Of a DNA stretch of 64,000 nt, positions 36,553 to 48,300 are shown piece by piece (positions within the stretch are counted from its first letter, which is position 1; the number at the start of each line of letters is the position of its first letter). The notes beneath the pieces are model-generated. The model did no database searches. It saw nothing but the letters and a program-made list of their open reading frames with translations, and was not told the origin of the DNA. The position numbers and the translations under genes were made by a program. The stretch is from NCBI GenBank assembly GCA_023079485.1, contig CM041087.1, positions 34,046,017-34,110,016 of the forward strand. The letters are read 5' to 3'. The DNA is from Archilochus colubris (taxonomy: Eukaryota > Chordata > Aves > Apodiformes > Trochilidae).

Positions 36553-36619
36553 CCAATGGCATGCGCGGCTGCTGCTCCAATATCCAATGGCGGCCTCGGC
36601 CTCCGTGCTCTCCTCCAAT
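36553..36619 (-). promoter_or_regulatory. GUCY1B1: Cluster of four CCAAT motifs
   Basis: CCAAT occurs on the plus strand (ATTGG on the coding strand) at 36553-36557, 36577-36581, 36584-36588 and 36615-36619, about 170-230 bases upstream of the start codon and next to a GC-box-like stretch. CCAAT motifs work in either orientation and bind NF-Y (CBF). The human GUCY1B1 promoter has been reported to depend on a CCAAT-binding factor, which fits this arrangement. Confidence 0.65.
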
Positions 36620-36724
36620 CAGAGGCGGGGGGGTTGGGGAGGGCGGGACCGAGGGTGGCTGGGGATGCGGGTGCGTGAAAGCGGGAGCGAGGGGCGCGAG
36701 ACCCGCGGGGGCAGCCGCTACCTT

Positions 36725-36807
36725 CCCCCTCCCCCCTCCCCCCCCATTCCCATTCCCATCCCAATTCATTCCATTCCATTCCATTCCATCCCATCCCATC
36801 CCATCCC
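36725..36807. repeat. C-run block followed by CCATT/CCATC repeat
   Basis: Runs of 5, 6 and 8 C separated by single T lead into CCCATT and then CCATT and CCATC units up to 36807. On the coding strand the first part forms closely spaced G runs, a strong G-quadruplex pattern. It sits about 340-420 bases upstream of the GUCY1B1 start codon. Confidence 0.85.
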
Positions 36808-39800
36808 TGCAGGTTTGAGTCACCGCCTCCCGCCAGCCCGGGGATCCTCTGTCTCGGCTGTGCCGGACGCCCTGGCAGCTCTGGGGCTGCGGTTCCCCTG
36901 CTCCCTCTCAGGTGTGAAGGCGGTGGATGATGGGGTTCGGTGTCGCCCCGGTCCGGAAGGAGGGACGGGCCCAGGAAATGCATCCCTCCCGCCCGGGTTT
37001 GTTTCTCCCTCAGCGGGGAAGCCTTGGAAGCGCTGCCTTACGGTTTTCTGCGCACCAAAAAGGGTTTTTCAAAGGCCTTTTACTCCAGCTGGAGTTGTTG
37101 CGATTCACCAGGGTTAACCTGAGTGCCTGGCTGGTTCCGAAGGGTTCGGTGTGTACCTGTGGTGCCCGGCGTGTGTTCTGGTGTCATACCCGGCGCAGGG
37201 GCTACCTGCCCAGGAGCACTAAAGCTTCGGCCCTTTTTTCATATCCCAATACAGCCAATAAGCGTTTAGAAAGACAATTCCCTCCCAAAAAAGGTGAGGA
37301 TGTGAAGGGTAAACGGTCACAGACATTTCTGTTTCTGTGCATTCATTTTCCAAAGGCTAGTGACACTAAAAGTGCAGTAAGTTAAAAATGCTTTCAGTAA
37401 TGTTTTTTTTGTGCTTGTTAAATCACTGTTAGTGATCAACATGAATCAACACTGTGCTGTGCATGGATTCCCCAAAGGTTCTGCAGGAAAGGTATGGCCC
37501 TTAAAACACAAGTTTTTTGAGCAGAGGGTTGCTTACAACATGCCAAGGGCAGTTCAGAAATTATGTTACCATATATATAGAACAAAACTTGAAAAAATGG
37601 GAGCACCTGAAAAACCCATTTAGCTTAAAGTCCATTTTACCATCTAAAGACCTGGCCTCAGTGTATGAAATAAATATCCTGAGTAGGCTACTGGGATTTT
37701 TTTTTGTTTCATTTTGATTTTGGTTTTGGTTTGTTTGGATTTGGGGTTTTTGCTCGCTTGCTTAAAAAGAATCAAAATATATAAGTGATAAGATTATCTA
37801 GGAGGATTATAAAATAAATACTTCATGGGATGTAGTTCTTGGGCAGCGACTTTGTTGCATGAAGTCATTAGAGCCATAGGTGCTAATCAGTCCAGATGGA
37901 TTCTAGATGTAAGGAAAATTGCAGTAAGATAGTGCAAGGTAAGTTTAAAATTTTAACTGTTCAAATACTCTTTTTTTTATAAAAAAACCCAAAACAACAA
38001 AAACAAAAATCCTACAGAAACAAAGATGGAATGTGTGTGTTGGAACTTTGTAAGTTAACAAATGACAATATTTAAGATATTTTGAGATCTAATCTATTGC
38101 TTGGTGAAATTTTGAATCTGTGTTAAGATCTGTTAAAATTACTAGTAAGTGAGGAGAAAAATTACATCAGAAATTTGGCAAACCTCATAGCAGGGCTTCC
38201 AAGAACAGTAGAATGAAGCTGCTTTTATGTCACATAGGCATCACAACCAATTCTACTCCTTTTAACACATTCCAAATCTACTGGGAAAGCCAGTTCTAGA
38301 TTTTTTAAAGGATGACCAAGAAGAAACGTTTCAATACAACCAATGAAAACCATACAAATGATCTATTAATTTTGGAGGAAATTTCTAAGTAAAAAAAGTA
38401 ATTGAAAAAAACTAGTTGAAAATATCTGTATAGAGAACTGTGTAGAAGATGTATAGAAGAATATCTGTATAGAGGACCAAATAAAAACTGAAGAGATGCA
38501 AATCTCTAGGAACATCTTCATTTTCCAGGAAACTGGCGGCAGAGATGATGTAATAAATCATTCTGTTGTAAGCAGATGAAAGTCTGTTTCAGTGTAGCTG
38601 AGGTGGGGGCAGCCTGTCGCCCCTTAACTAGGATTTGAGTACTTCAGGTCACCACCTACTTTTCCTATTTGGTAGGAAGGAAGTTTTGTGAAAAGTGGAA
38701 AACATATCCTGCAACACAAACGTTGTAGCTATGTAATTATGTAATTAGCCTTTGTAATCTTTGTGTGCCTACTGATGGCAGTGAATCTGCATTACTGAAG
38801 GCCTAAGACAAAACCTGGCAGTCTTGCATTATGTGTGATGTTTCCTCTTCACAAATCTGTTGCATAAAATTCCTTTTGGATATGGCTTTCAGAGAGCATA
38901 TTATCCTGGCACTTTTGTGTGAATGGTGGACACGTTTTCAAAAATGCTGATATGTGCAAAGGTCAAAATTGCTATAGAGAGCTGTGAAATTGCCTCGTGA
39001 TTTGGTTCAGGCTTCGTGGGTTGCATCTGCAGGATGTTCTTGTAGCTAAACCATTGTGAGTGGCAATTCTAGCATCTGTGGTGAGATTTGTAAAATGGAA
39101 ACTGAAAACAGCATGGGCAGAGTTAAAGCAGATGATTAATTAAGTTTTCTAAAACAGGGATCCCCTTTTAAAAGTTCAGAAGATGCTGAATTAAAGAATT
39201 CCAACTAGTGATGTGCTGAGAGGGACCAGTCTCCATTTCAGATCCCTGCTGAATCAAGAGTGTCTGGTAGGTCTCAGGCAATGTTTCATTTCATCTAAAG
39301 CAAAGGCTCTGAATCAACAAGAAAATGTAATTTTGCATCTAATCTGTTCATACTGGGCTTTGTTTTCAAGGCCCATCCCCATCAAGCATTAGGCCATGTG
39401 CACTGTGCACATCATGCAACCATTTGGACTGCATCAAATGCACTTCCATAAATCTTGCAGCTCAATCACTACAGCACCCAATCTCATTCCCATTTGGGGA
39501 CCCTCATGCACTATGTGCTGCTCATGCCCAGTTGCTTTTTGGTCTTTAGGAGTGGAAGAGTAGCTGTGGCACTTCAGCCACAACTGGGATGTGCACGGGA
39601 TGGAATGCTGGCATGAAAGGAGCCTTGAAGAAAATGCTTTTTGGACCTGAAATCCTATGTGGCAGCTTCTCCACTTTGTGTCCCCCTGAACATGTTTGTC
39701 AGGAGATGTTTGCTGGGCTTGCCATCGGAGAGCCAAGAGCTGCAGTCAGTGATTTCGTAAGAAAGGCAACTGCTAAACCTTTTGAGTGGTGGTATACATG

Positions 39801-41247
39801 TTTTTTCCTGATTGGAGATGATAACTTCATCTGGAAATTCTTGTTGATGTCCATGAATGCAAAAAGTAGCATAGAATCCTTTTATGCTAAATGAAAGAGC
39901 AGTTGCTGAGACAGTTCTGGCCAAGAACATCTACATTCAGTTCAATATGGTTTGTGTTAATGCACAAGCACTATAAAACAAGGAAAGCATTTTAATGAAT
40001 TGCATTTTTTACTTCGGACCTTGCTTTTCTAGTTTATGTTGTTACTATAATCCTGAATAAAAATGCTGCCTTTTATGTTATTGCTGAATTTGATTTTCTG
40101 AAGATGGAGTTACTTTACTTGCATAAAAATGGATTATGGGTATTTTCTAGATATTAATTTTGAATTATAATGGTCTGAGACATTTGGGATTGTCATAATT
40201 ATATTTCCCAGGTGCAGAAGAAATACACTCTTATTTTTAAGATCACTTCAGCAAGGTTCTTTATTTCTATTACACCACTACACACTATTTCACTATATCA
40301 TTCCATTAGTTTTCCAATTCTGGTATGGACAAGCTGTGACGGAAACAGTTTGAAACACATCAGTAGTGTTCTGTAATGCAATAGCCTGTGTAGATTTGAG
40401 AAAATTTGTGAGCTCTGTTGCATCCTGAAAGAGAAATGTCATTTTAGGAATGCAGAGCAAACTAAACCTGTTTATGTGTCCCAATATTCCCTAACACTTT
40501 CTGCAAATAGTGGAAAGATTCCTGTTGTTTTTTTTATAGGCTTGTAGTCCAAAGCTCCTGGAACATTATGGCACTTGATATTTCTTTCTCAGGCTTTTTT
40601 GGGGGTGAAAAAAAAATCAGAGAAGTGGAAGTGTACCTGTGACTTAACCTCTCTTCACCTCCTTGGGATGTTACTGCAGGTATTCATCCAGGTTATTTCC
40701 CATTACAACACGTGTGTGTGTGCAGGATACTCCTAAAATGGCATTTTTTGGTGTAGTGGCATAAGAATTTGTAACTTTGTACTGCTCAGAAGAAACTATT
40801 TCAGCACAGTTCTTCAAGGAAGGCCTTATAATGGGACTGCAAAGCAACGTGCTCATTTCCATTTATATTAGGAAACTGCTACCTCCATTTTACTGCCAGC
40901 ATCAAAAATCTGCTGAAGCAGATCAGACACAGAACTTTACAAGGCTATTTACTTTGGTTTTAGATTCCTTCAGAGTATATTATTCCTTTGACTGGCTTTC
41001 CAGCTTCATGTTCCATCCTAACTGTGCATTTAACATTCAGATCCTACTGTTTATGCTCCAAACTGTTGCATCTGAATGCAGCAGAGGTTCCAGAAGCATT
41101 GATCATCTTCCATCTTTTATTTGTGCTTCACTGTCAGGGAGTTTTACTTTCTCCCTTTGCTCTGCAGAAAAGGACTGACAGCATACTCATGCAAATGGAA
41201 TTTGGAAATTTAAAAATTAAAAAAAAAAGTTTTCCTTCTTATGCTTT

Positions 41248-41280
41248 ACCTCTAAACCCATCAAAGATGGGTTTAGAGGT
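41248..41280. repeat. Perfect 15-bp inverted repeat with 3-base loop
   Basis: ACCTCTAAACCCATC, then AAA, then GATGGGTTTAGAGGT. All fifteen bases pair, with mixed composition, so this is not a simple A/T palindrome. No T-run follows, and nothing around it suggests a known RNA gene. Confidence 0.95.
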
Positions 41281-43334
41281 CTCTAAAGGTGGTGTAGCAC
41301 ATATTGTGCAGAATGCAAAGGTAGAAAAGAAAGTTCTAGTTTTAGTTTCAGAAACAACCTCAAATTTGGTTCCTGCCAAGCAGACTTCTGACAAACTGGA
41401 GCAGGGTTTTGAAAGCAACATAGTCCCCTGTATGCTCTATGGCAAATAGCCACAAATATTATTGCAGCTGCAGGAAACAAAAACTCCCCTTCCACTGCTC
41501 TTGCAGAACAATGAGAAGGCAGAAAAAATGGCAGCAGCTACAGTTGCCTGCTAGGTTATAGGCTGGGTGGGGTTTGAAAAAGAGTCCCCTTGCCAAGATT
41601 CAGAGAAATGCCCTTTAATTCTGATAGCTTTTAGCAGGAAATGCTGATTTGTTTCCTTTACTATCTGTTGCAGCTGTTTCTGCAGAGAATGCAAAAGAAA
41701 ATGATGGGAGAAATTACCTGGGTTTGGGGGAGGTCTGAATTCTTCCTTTTAAAATTTCACAGGAAAAAATAGATTTGCTCTGTGGCTCCATTATCTGTGC
41801 ACTCCCCTGTTTTGTCAGTTTCTGTGAGTTCATTTGCTTTGAACAGTAGCTCAGACAAAAAGAAATCAACTCCACACTAATTGCACTTCCTCTGACACAA
41901 GTAAAGAGAATTTTTTTCCAACATCTCCCTGGAATCTTACCAGGTCTTGCCTGAATTCTTTTGCTATAGTTTTACTTCAGCTATATCGTTGCTAAGTTTT
42001 TAAGGACTCACTTTCTTTATTTCAAGGGACACTCACACCTCTTTGGCAAAGAAACTGCAGTGTGATTAAAAGGTATCTCCCATCACATACTATAAATTTG
42101 AAACCGGACTCAGTCCCTCAGAATCTTCATGAGCTAATAAAACAAAAAAATCACATAAAAATAAAACTGTTTCTGGACATAATATTAAGATATTTGTGTA
42201 TTTATATAAATAGCATTGCATAGTCTCTGAAGACTCTTACAGTATCCTACAACATAATATTATACCAAACATCAGATTAGAACCAACTGGTTTATTTCCT
42301 TGCAAAATGTCCTGGTATTTTATCAGTTAAATTACCCTCCCCTTGTTTATCTCAACAATTTACTTTCTGATTTATTTCCTTCCCTTCCCCTTGGCTTTAA
42401 TTTAAGTGAAAAGTTTAGTTAAAAGGTGAAAGCTAAATGAAAAGATTAGTTAAAAGTAATTGTCCCTTATGAAATACATATTCATTCAGCAAAAAACTTG
42501 GAGGAACAGCTTCAGTGAGACCTAAATTCTGAAGTTTTGCTTAAAATTAAGCATAGACTTTTGATTTTTTGGCAGAACAGAACACAAGTACATTTTAAAG
42601 CGCTTCCTTGAGTCATTGTCTTAAATACTGCCTAAATCCTATTTACTTCACTGAGATTCAAGGATATTGCTTTATGTGTATATTTAAGAGCCTTAGCAGG
42701 ATTCTTCTCTGAACTAAGGCTGAAATTGACACGAGAATATTTTTAACTTTTCAGAAAAATTGCTGAATAAGAATGAATTCTACAGCAATTCTATCCTAGC
42801 TGGTACAGCCCAGGCTGTATTAAAAATGAGAGTTCTAAAAACTACTGTTGGAAAATTAATTTGATCTGTAATAAGAACTTTGCTCTACACACTTAGCAAG
42901 GGTTCAGGAACTGCCGTGATTAATTAATCTCTATGAAATCTGGCTTTGGGAATGGCCATCATCCTGTCAAGCAACAGATCCTTCTCAGGGACAAAATGAA
43001 ATTCACTCCTCAGAGTCCATCCCATTTGGTAGGTATGGAGAATTGAATCCTTTTTATGTAAAAGCCTCTTTTGTAACATTAAATAGATTACAGGGATTGA
43101 TAAAGTCCTACTGACTTCAACCATTACTGAAGAGTCAGTAGTTGAATGCTCCCAAATTTTTAAATTCAGGAGCACCCACATGGAGCTGCCATCAGCCTCT
43201 GGATATTTATGTCAATAGAAAAGCATTTTCTGACAAAATAATACTGCAAAGATCAGTTGCCAAGATTTGCACAGCTTGTGTTTCCTTGAAACACTGCCGT
43301 TAAAATGTTACAAATATCTATCCTTGTATATGTG

Positions 43335-43338
<4 letters not shown>

Positions 43339-43366
<28 letters not shown>
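43339..43366. repeat. (TA)14 microsatellite
   Basis: Fourteen TA units after TGTGTATG. Confidence 0.95.
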
Positions 43367-43372
<6 letters not shown>

Positions 43373-44040
43373 GTAATATACTCTCAGGTTCTATTTTTGT
43401 GTCACAGAATTATTTCTAAGCATTATTTCTTAGGGACCCTAAGCAATAGCAAGATTCAATATTTCAAGTTTTGTTCAAATGTTGCTTACAAGAAATCTGA
43501 ATTAAAATATGCTTTTAATCTGTTCTTAATGCTTATCCCATATGAGAATTTTTCTCAAAGCACTGATGGAGCACGCTCTGCCTGTATTATTTTCTACTGC
43601 AAAATCATAGGATAAGACGGTATGCTGAGCTTCAGAATGAGCCAGTTATGCCCAGAAAATGACCAGAATGGTAACTTAGTCTGAAGTAATTTTCTTGGTA
43701 AACATTCAGAGAGCTAATTCTTATTCAGTGGCAAGTAGCTTGAGGAAAGCCTTTTATTTGGCTTGATATACCGAACCCCAAGAGTCTAAGAGATTAAACC
43801 AGTAATTAATAATACTTGATACTGCTGGAAACATTTGTATGTAAGCAGTGCAGTTCTCCAGCTGGCACCAAAGTGGGTGAATGGTGAAACTTCCCTGCAG
43901 ATGATGTGCTCACCAGGGAGTCAGATTCCTAAACTCAGGACTTGTAACTCCCTCTCTTCTGCCAGTTCTAAAGGCAGACCCTTGAGAGGTCTCCACTCAG
44001 GTTCCACTGTCCACAACAGAACATCCTGTGCTGCTGCTGT

Positions 44041-44121
44041 AGTAGTAATAGTGATAATGATAGTGATAGTGATAGTAATAGTAATAGTAATAGTAATAGT
44101 AATAGTAATAGTAATAGTAAT
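44041..44121. repeat. TAGTAA hexamer repeat with TAGTGA variants
   Basis: The left part alternates TAGTGA and TAATGA units; the right part (from about 44073) is almost pure TAGTAA. The Val/Ile run of the open frame through it (43835-44149) is an artefact of the repeat. Confidence 0.92.
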
Positions 44122-44380
44122 GCTTTGTATATGTGTTCATATGTTTTAAAGCACTGCTAGATTCCTCTGGCAGCTCTAAAGCAAGTATACCCCAGGTATT
44201 TCAAAACCAGGGCAAACCAGTTGCTGTTCTTGAATAAGGATCAGAGCTTTAAACTGGCTTGCTTCTTTTCCATTTTATACAGTCTGTCTGGAATCTTCTC
44301 TCTCAGCAAACACTCCAAAGCATATTTTATTGCACTTCATTTAAAACATTTCAAATTTAAATGACAATTAAAAGAAAACA

Positions 44381-44394
44381 TTTATTGCTTTAAT
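44381..44394 (-). promoter_or_regulatory. GUCY1A1: Candidate GUCY1A1 polyadenylation signals
   Basis: On the minus strand ATTAAA (44394-44389) and AATAAA (44386-44381) lie close together, about 770 bases after the stop codon. Another AATAAA is at 44331-44326. These are the first clear AATAAA hexamers seen downstream of the gene; which one is used cannot be told. Confidence 0.45.
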
Positions 44395-45160
44395 ACATAA
44401 TAGCAAGTGCATACTATTATTTTTGCAAAGTATTTTAAAAACCCCAAGACCTAAAATATCGTTTGACTATTACAGAGACTTTAGTATGTGATTATACAGT
44501 GCTTTAATCTATATTAATTTTATACACAACATAAAGTTCATGAAACAGTAAGCAGTATACTCTGCTGTGTATGTGCGTAGTCAATACAATTAGCAGCCTG
44601 ATCCAAGAGACACTGAGCACCCTCAACATGTTGACTCCAGTCAGTGTTAGAAGATGGTCACCAGCTTCTAGGATGGGGCCCAGATGATGCACTGGAAGGA
44701 GTATGTGATAGCAGTGACAATATTTTAACGAATATTTTCTTATGGAATCACTAAGAAAACGCATTTTTAATAGTTATTGGTAATCACCCACTCACAACAC
44801 TGCATGTGGCTGCATCACTTTCACATCACGTTTCCTGACATGTACAATACATCTAGAATTCTCAGCACAGAAGGAACTGAGAGAGTTGTTACATAGCACT
44901 TACTTAAAAATTACCACAGGGAAAACTTTTAGTAGCATTTTTAACAGTGAAGTTGCAATATTATTAGAGTGACTATGTTCTTAATACAAACAAAAAAGCA
45001 AAAAGGAGTTAGTGGCATACTTCCTGAAATTTTAATACTGATTTTCAGGTGTTAACAATCTAAAGTGCATTCATGTTTCATACATATTTAAAAATTTTCA
45101 GTTTATACAAAAAAAAGGAAAATATTTATAGAGTATTCTATACACTTGTGAATGTACAGT

Positions 45161-45362
45161 TTAGTCTATTCCTGTTTCTTCACCCAAAAAATTGGCATTA
45201 CCATCTCCTAAGTCTCTCTTTTGAAACCAAGTCTGTGTGTTTGTTCCTTGAATGTAAGAATCCAGAAAATAGCAAATTCCAGGAATATCATTGGGAAAGT
45301 TTGGTGGAAGTTCTTCTCTTGAGCGAGGTGTGAACATAAAACCTGGATATTCTTCTAACAAC
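45161..45362 (-). CDS. GUCY1A1: GUCY1A1 last coding exon
   Basis: A 202-nt exon encoding residues 622-688, [20 protein letters not shown] to [11 protein letters not shown], and TAA. The acceptor is TTCCCTAG. The C-terminal tail after GICYFLDSY is more variable, as in other alpha-1 proteins. Confidence 0.96.
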
Positions 45363-48300
45363 CTAGGGAAAGAAAGCAAATAATCTTGATCAAAAACTGT
45401 TATAAGTGCAGACATTCAATAATTCTTCATGTACAGGAGGGCAGAATGTATTTATGCTATATACTGAAAATAGATTAAAAAACACAGTTTATTTGGTAGC
45501 CCTGATGATAACCTATTAACTTGTGTACCAGCACAGACAGGAGTTTTGCCTCTTTGTCTTTTCAATGTTTTCCATAATGTTTTTAAAAATTATTTAGTAT
45601 AATTAATGTTTCAGTTAAAGAAATAATTAAAAGCTTGTTAACTATTCAGATCTTACAAATTCTGATAATTTTGCTTTCTCACACAGAGGTCCTTTAAACA
45701 CAGTGGCCTTCTACACCTGAAACAGGTTGCTGATCAGCAGGGATACAAATTGATGACTGGTATCTAAGCTTCCAAAGAATTATTGAAATATACAGGACCT
45801 GTGCAAGATGCCAAAATGTTATCCATATATATTTAGAATTGGTGTAGAAATCAAGAAGAAAAGAACCCTAAAGAAGAAGGAGGTTAACACATCATTCACT
45901 CAGGAAAAAACCCCAAAGATTGCACAACAATAATAACAATTGTTTATGCTTTAACCAAATTGCCTGTTTTCTAAGCACTCAGAAAATTAATTATCTTTTT
46001 TTATCTTTTTTTTTTTTTCCCCCCAACATTTCTTCTTTCAATTGCTGTTGGCCAGGCACTGTTTTTTCTGATGTGCATAAGCACTGGTGATGCTCATGTT
46101 TACAGTGCATGACTGAAAAGGTTACTGACTGTGGGCCCTAATACCTGCACTACTTTTATCTAAATCACCTCTGTAGTTCATAGCTTCACACCCTGTAAAT
46201 CACACAGCATATGCTGCAGGGAATGTCAGGATCCATTGCCAAACTCTGTCTCACACAGGCCACAGAACCTTGCCACAAGGCATCATCACATCCATGACAA
46301 TGGGTACAAGTGACTGGCCAGGGTACAGTGAGGATAGCAGAGCTTCCTTCAAAGCAAAAAAAAAAAAAAATTATATCCATATTTCAGGTTATTTTACCCA
46401 GCCAGCAATATCACTTTCTACTAGGAGATTCACTCTATACATTCCATTTTCAAAAACCTTTTGGTCAGTCTGGAAGAAACAGTAGCCTATGTCTGCTCAG
46501 TGGCATAAAATTCAGACCTGGATCTGTAATTCAGATGTAGACTGTTGTTACCATCAAATTCAAACCATCTAGGAAACACTATTACTTGTCCATGGACATG
46601 GTGCAAGGTGATTTTTCCATACAACTGAAGAGATTATACAAAGAGAGTATGAGTTTCAGAGGACAAATGAAAGATGCTCTATTCCTATATGGGGGACCCT
46701 GCTGGCTGTCTGCACAGTCACATAGTACTCATTACTAAAAATACCTGGTCTGAGTGGATCAACAGTACAGCCTGATTTCCATATTAAAGGGTTGAAACTG
46801 AGTTGGAATTAAAATGTGTATAAACCAAGTGCTGGCGTGGTTGATTAATTGCAACCTGTTTATTCATCTGCCCTACCAAAAAGACAATGAAGATGTAGAG
46901 TGTAACATTTAACAGTTCTTCAGTTAGGATGCTATTTTCAAAGGTGCCTGCAGCTAGTTTGTCATCCACTTCACATGGAAAGCTCAAAATGGTTCCAGAT
47001 ATAGAAAAGATGGAAATAAAAAGCAGGAGGTATACAGCTGCAGGGCAAGAAGCAAAATTGGCCAAGTGTCAATTTATTTTAAATGCAACATTTGGAAAAT
47101 AAGTATCAGCTGTTCTGTCTCACCCTTTTTCTTGCTGCTACTGGTTGCATTCTGACTATAAATAACCACAGTGAATTTATTAACAGTCAGATAAAAAGAG
47201 AAAAGAAAAATAAACAGCAGTACTTCAGAGGGGGAAAAAAAAAACAACAGGAAGACAATGAACTATCACCGTAACTACTTCAGGTGGACATTTTACAGCT
47301 ATAAAGCACTATACCTGTAGGTTGTTGGGCTGACATTTATTTTTCTAGGTACACTGCAAGATTCAAATTTGTTGGCAAGGGTTACATTGTTACCAAAAAG
47401 GCAGTAACGAGGCATTTTAACCCCAACAACTCCAGCAAAGACAGATCCAGAATGAAGGCCAATACGCATCTTTAAGTAAAAGATGAAAAACAGCATTATT
47501 AGGTAAAAGAGAATGGTTAAAGTCAGTATTATAAATTCTAACAACAATTGTAATAAAAAGAAATAATGAGCTACTAATACAAGCTGAGTTAGTACAGTCT
47601 TTTTAAAATGTCTGTATTCTGGTCATCACTGCTTGCAGAGATGAAACAAGCTGAAGTTTACATTGCTTTGCATTTATGTAAGTAATCCTTCATCTGATAT
47701 CACTGTGCTAATGCTGCTCTCTGTGGCAGTAAATGGATCTAGAAACATCAGTAGGAGATGCTACAACACTTGGGATACTTTTTCTGGGAGGAACTGTATG
47801 AGACAACACAGTGACTGGTGAGAGCTAATGGGTAGCACTTGCTTTGATGTTAAGGTCAGGAGCCATAAGGAAAAGCAAAGCATTATTAATATGCTGCAGT
47901 TTCAATTGAACTCTAACAACAAGGTTGCACATTGATAAATCCCAATCCCAGAGGACAGAATTTTTATAATTAAATTATAGAGCATTTGAAACATTTTGAT
48001 ATCGACCTTTTTGGGGGTTTTTTTTGGATGTGTTCTTTTTTGTATGTGCATTGTATATATGTAGACACATTTTCTTCAGACTAGGACTCTGGCACAACAA
48101 TGGAATGATGCTGGGATGCTTGTGTATCTGCTGTGTGTGCTGCTCTTTATGTATCATGAGATATCCTATCATTAAACAGAAATATCAATTTCAGATTCTG
48201 AGCAGAAAAGCCTGAAACAAAAGCAAAATTCTCCCACACAGCAAAGATGACTGAAATATGTACAGCAATATACAAGCCTGATTTAAAGTGAGAAGTTTGC

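Larger units (their letters stand above)
35590..37215 (-). promoter_or_regulatory. GUCY1B1: CpG-island promoter region of GUCY1B1
   Basis: This is the only clearly G+C-rich, CpG-rich block in the window. It covers exon 1, intron 1, exon 2 and about 0.8 kb upstream. No TATA box lies at a sensible distance. GC-box-like sequence (GAGGCGGGG, GAGGGCGGGAC) is present near 36622-36650. Edges are estimated by eye, and the transcription start cannot be fixed from sequence. Confidence 0.85.
36808..45160. other. Region between GUCY1B1 and GUCY1A1
   Basis: About 8.3 kb. It holds the outer CpG island, a perfect 15-bp hairpin (41248-41280), a TA repeat (43339-43366), a TAGTAA repeat (44041-44121) and the probable GUCY1A1 3' untranslated region. 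No protein gene was recognised. Open frames of 60-150 codons here have no recognisable domain and no repeated support. Confidence 0.75.

Noticed and set aside
36001..36678. 225-codon plus-strand open frame across the CpG island
   Set aside because: It is Pro/Ser-rich low complexity, produced by C runs and the TCC/TCT repeat antisense to GUCY1B1 exons 1-2. It has no domain and no splice or promoter support.
36386..37117. 243-codon plus-strand frame starting MVPLLLLLL
   Set aside because: The ATG is the near-palindromic reverse of the GUCY1B1 start (CCATGG), and the Leu/Pro runs come from the same repeat.
39434..39930. Overlapping 90-100-codon frames on both strands
   Set aside because: No recognisable protein motif, splice context or repeat similarity; they are consistent with chance.
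40777..41449. Two overlapping plus-strand frames of 133 and 153 codons around the hairpin
   Set aside because: They have no domain, use different frames over the same bases, and show no sign of a promoter or conserved sequence. They are long but within chance for several kb of sequence.
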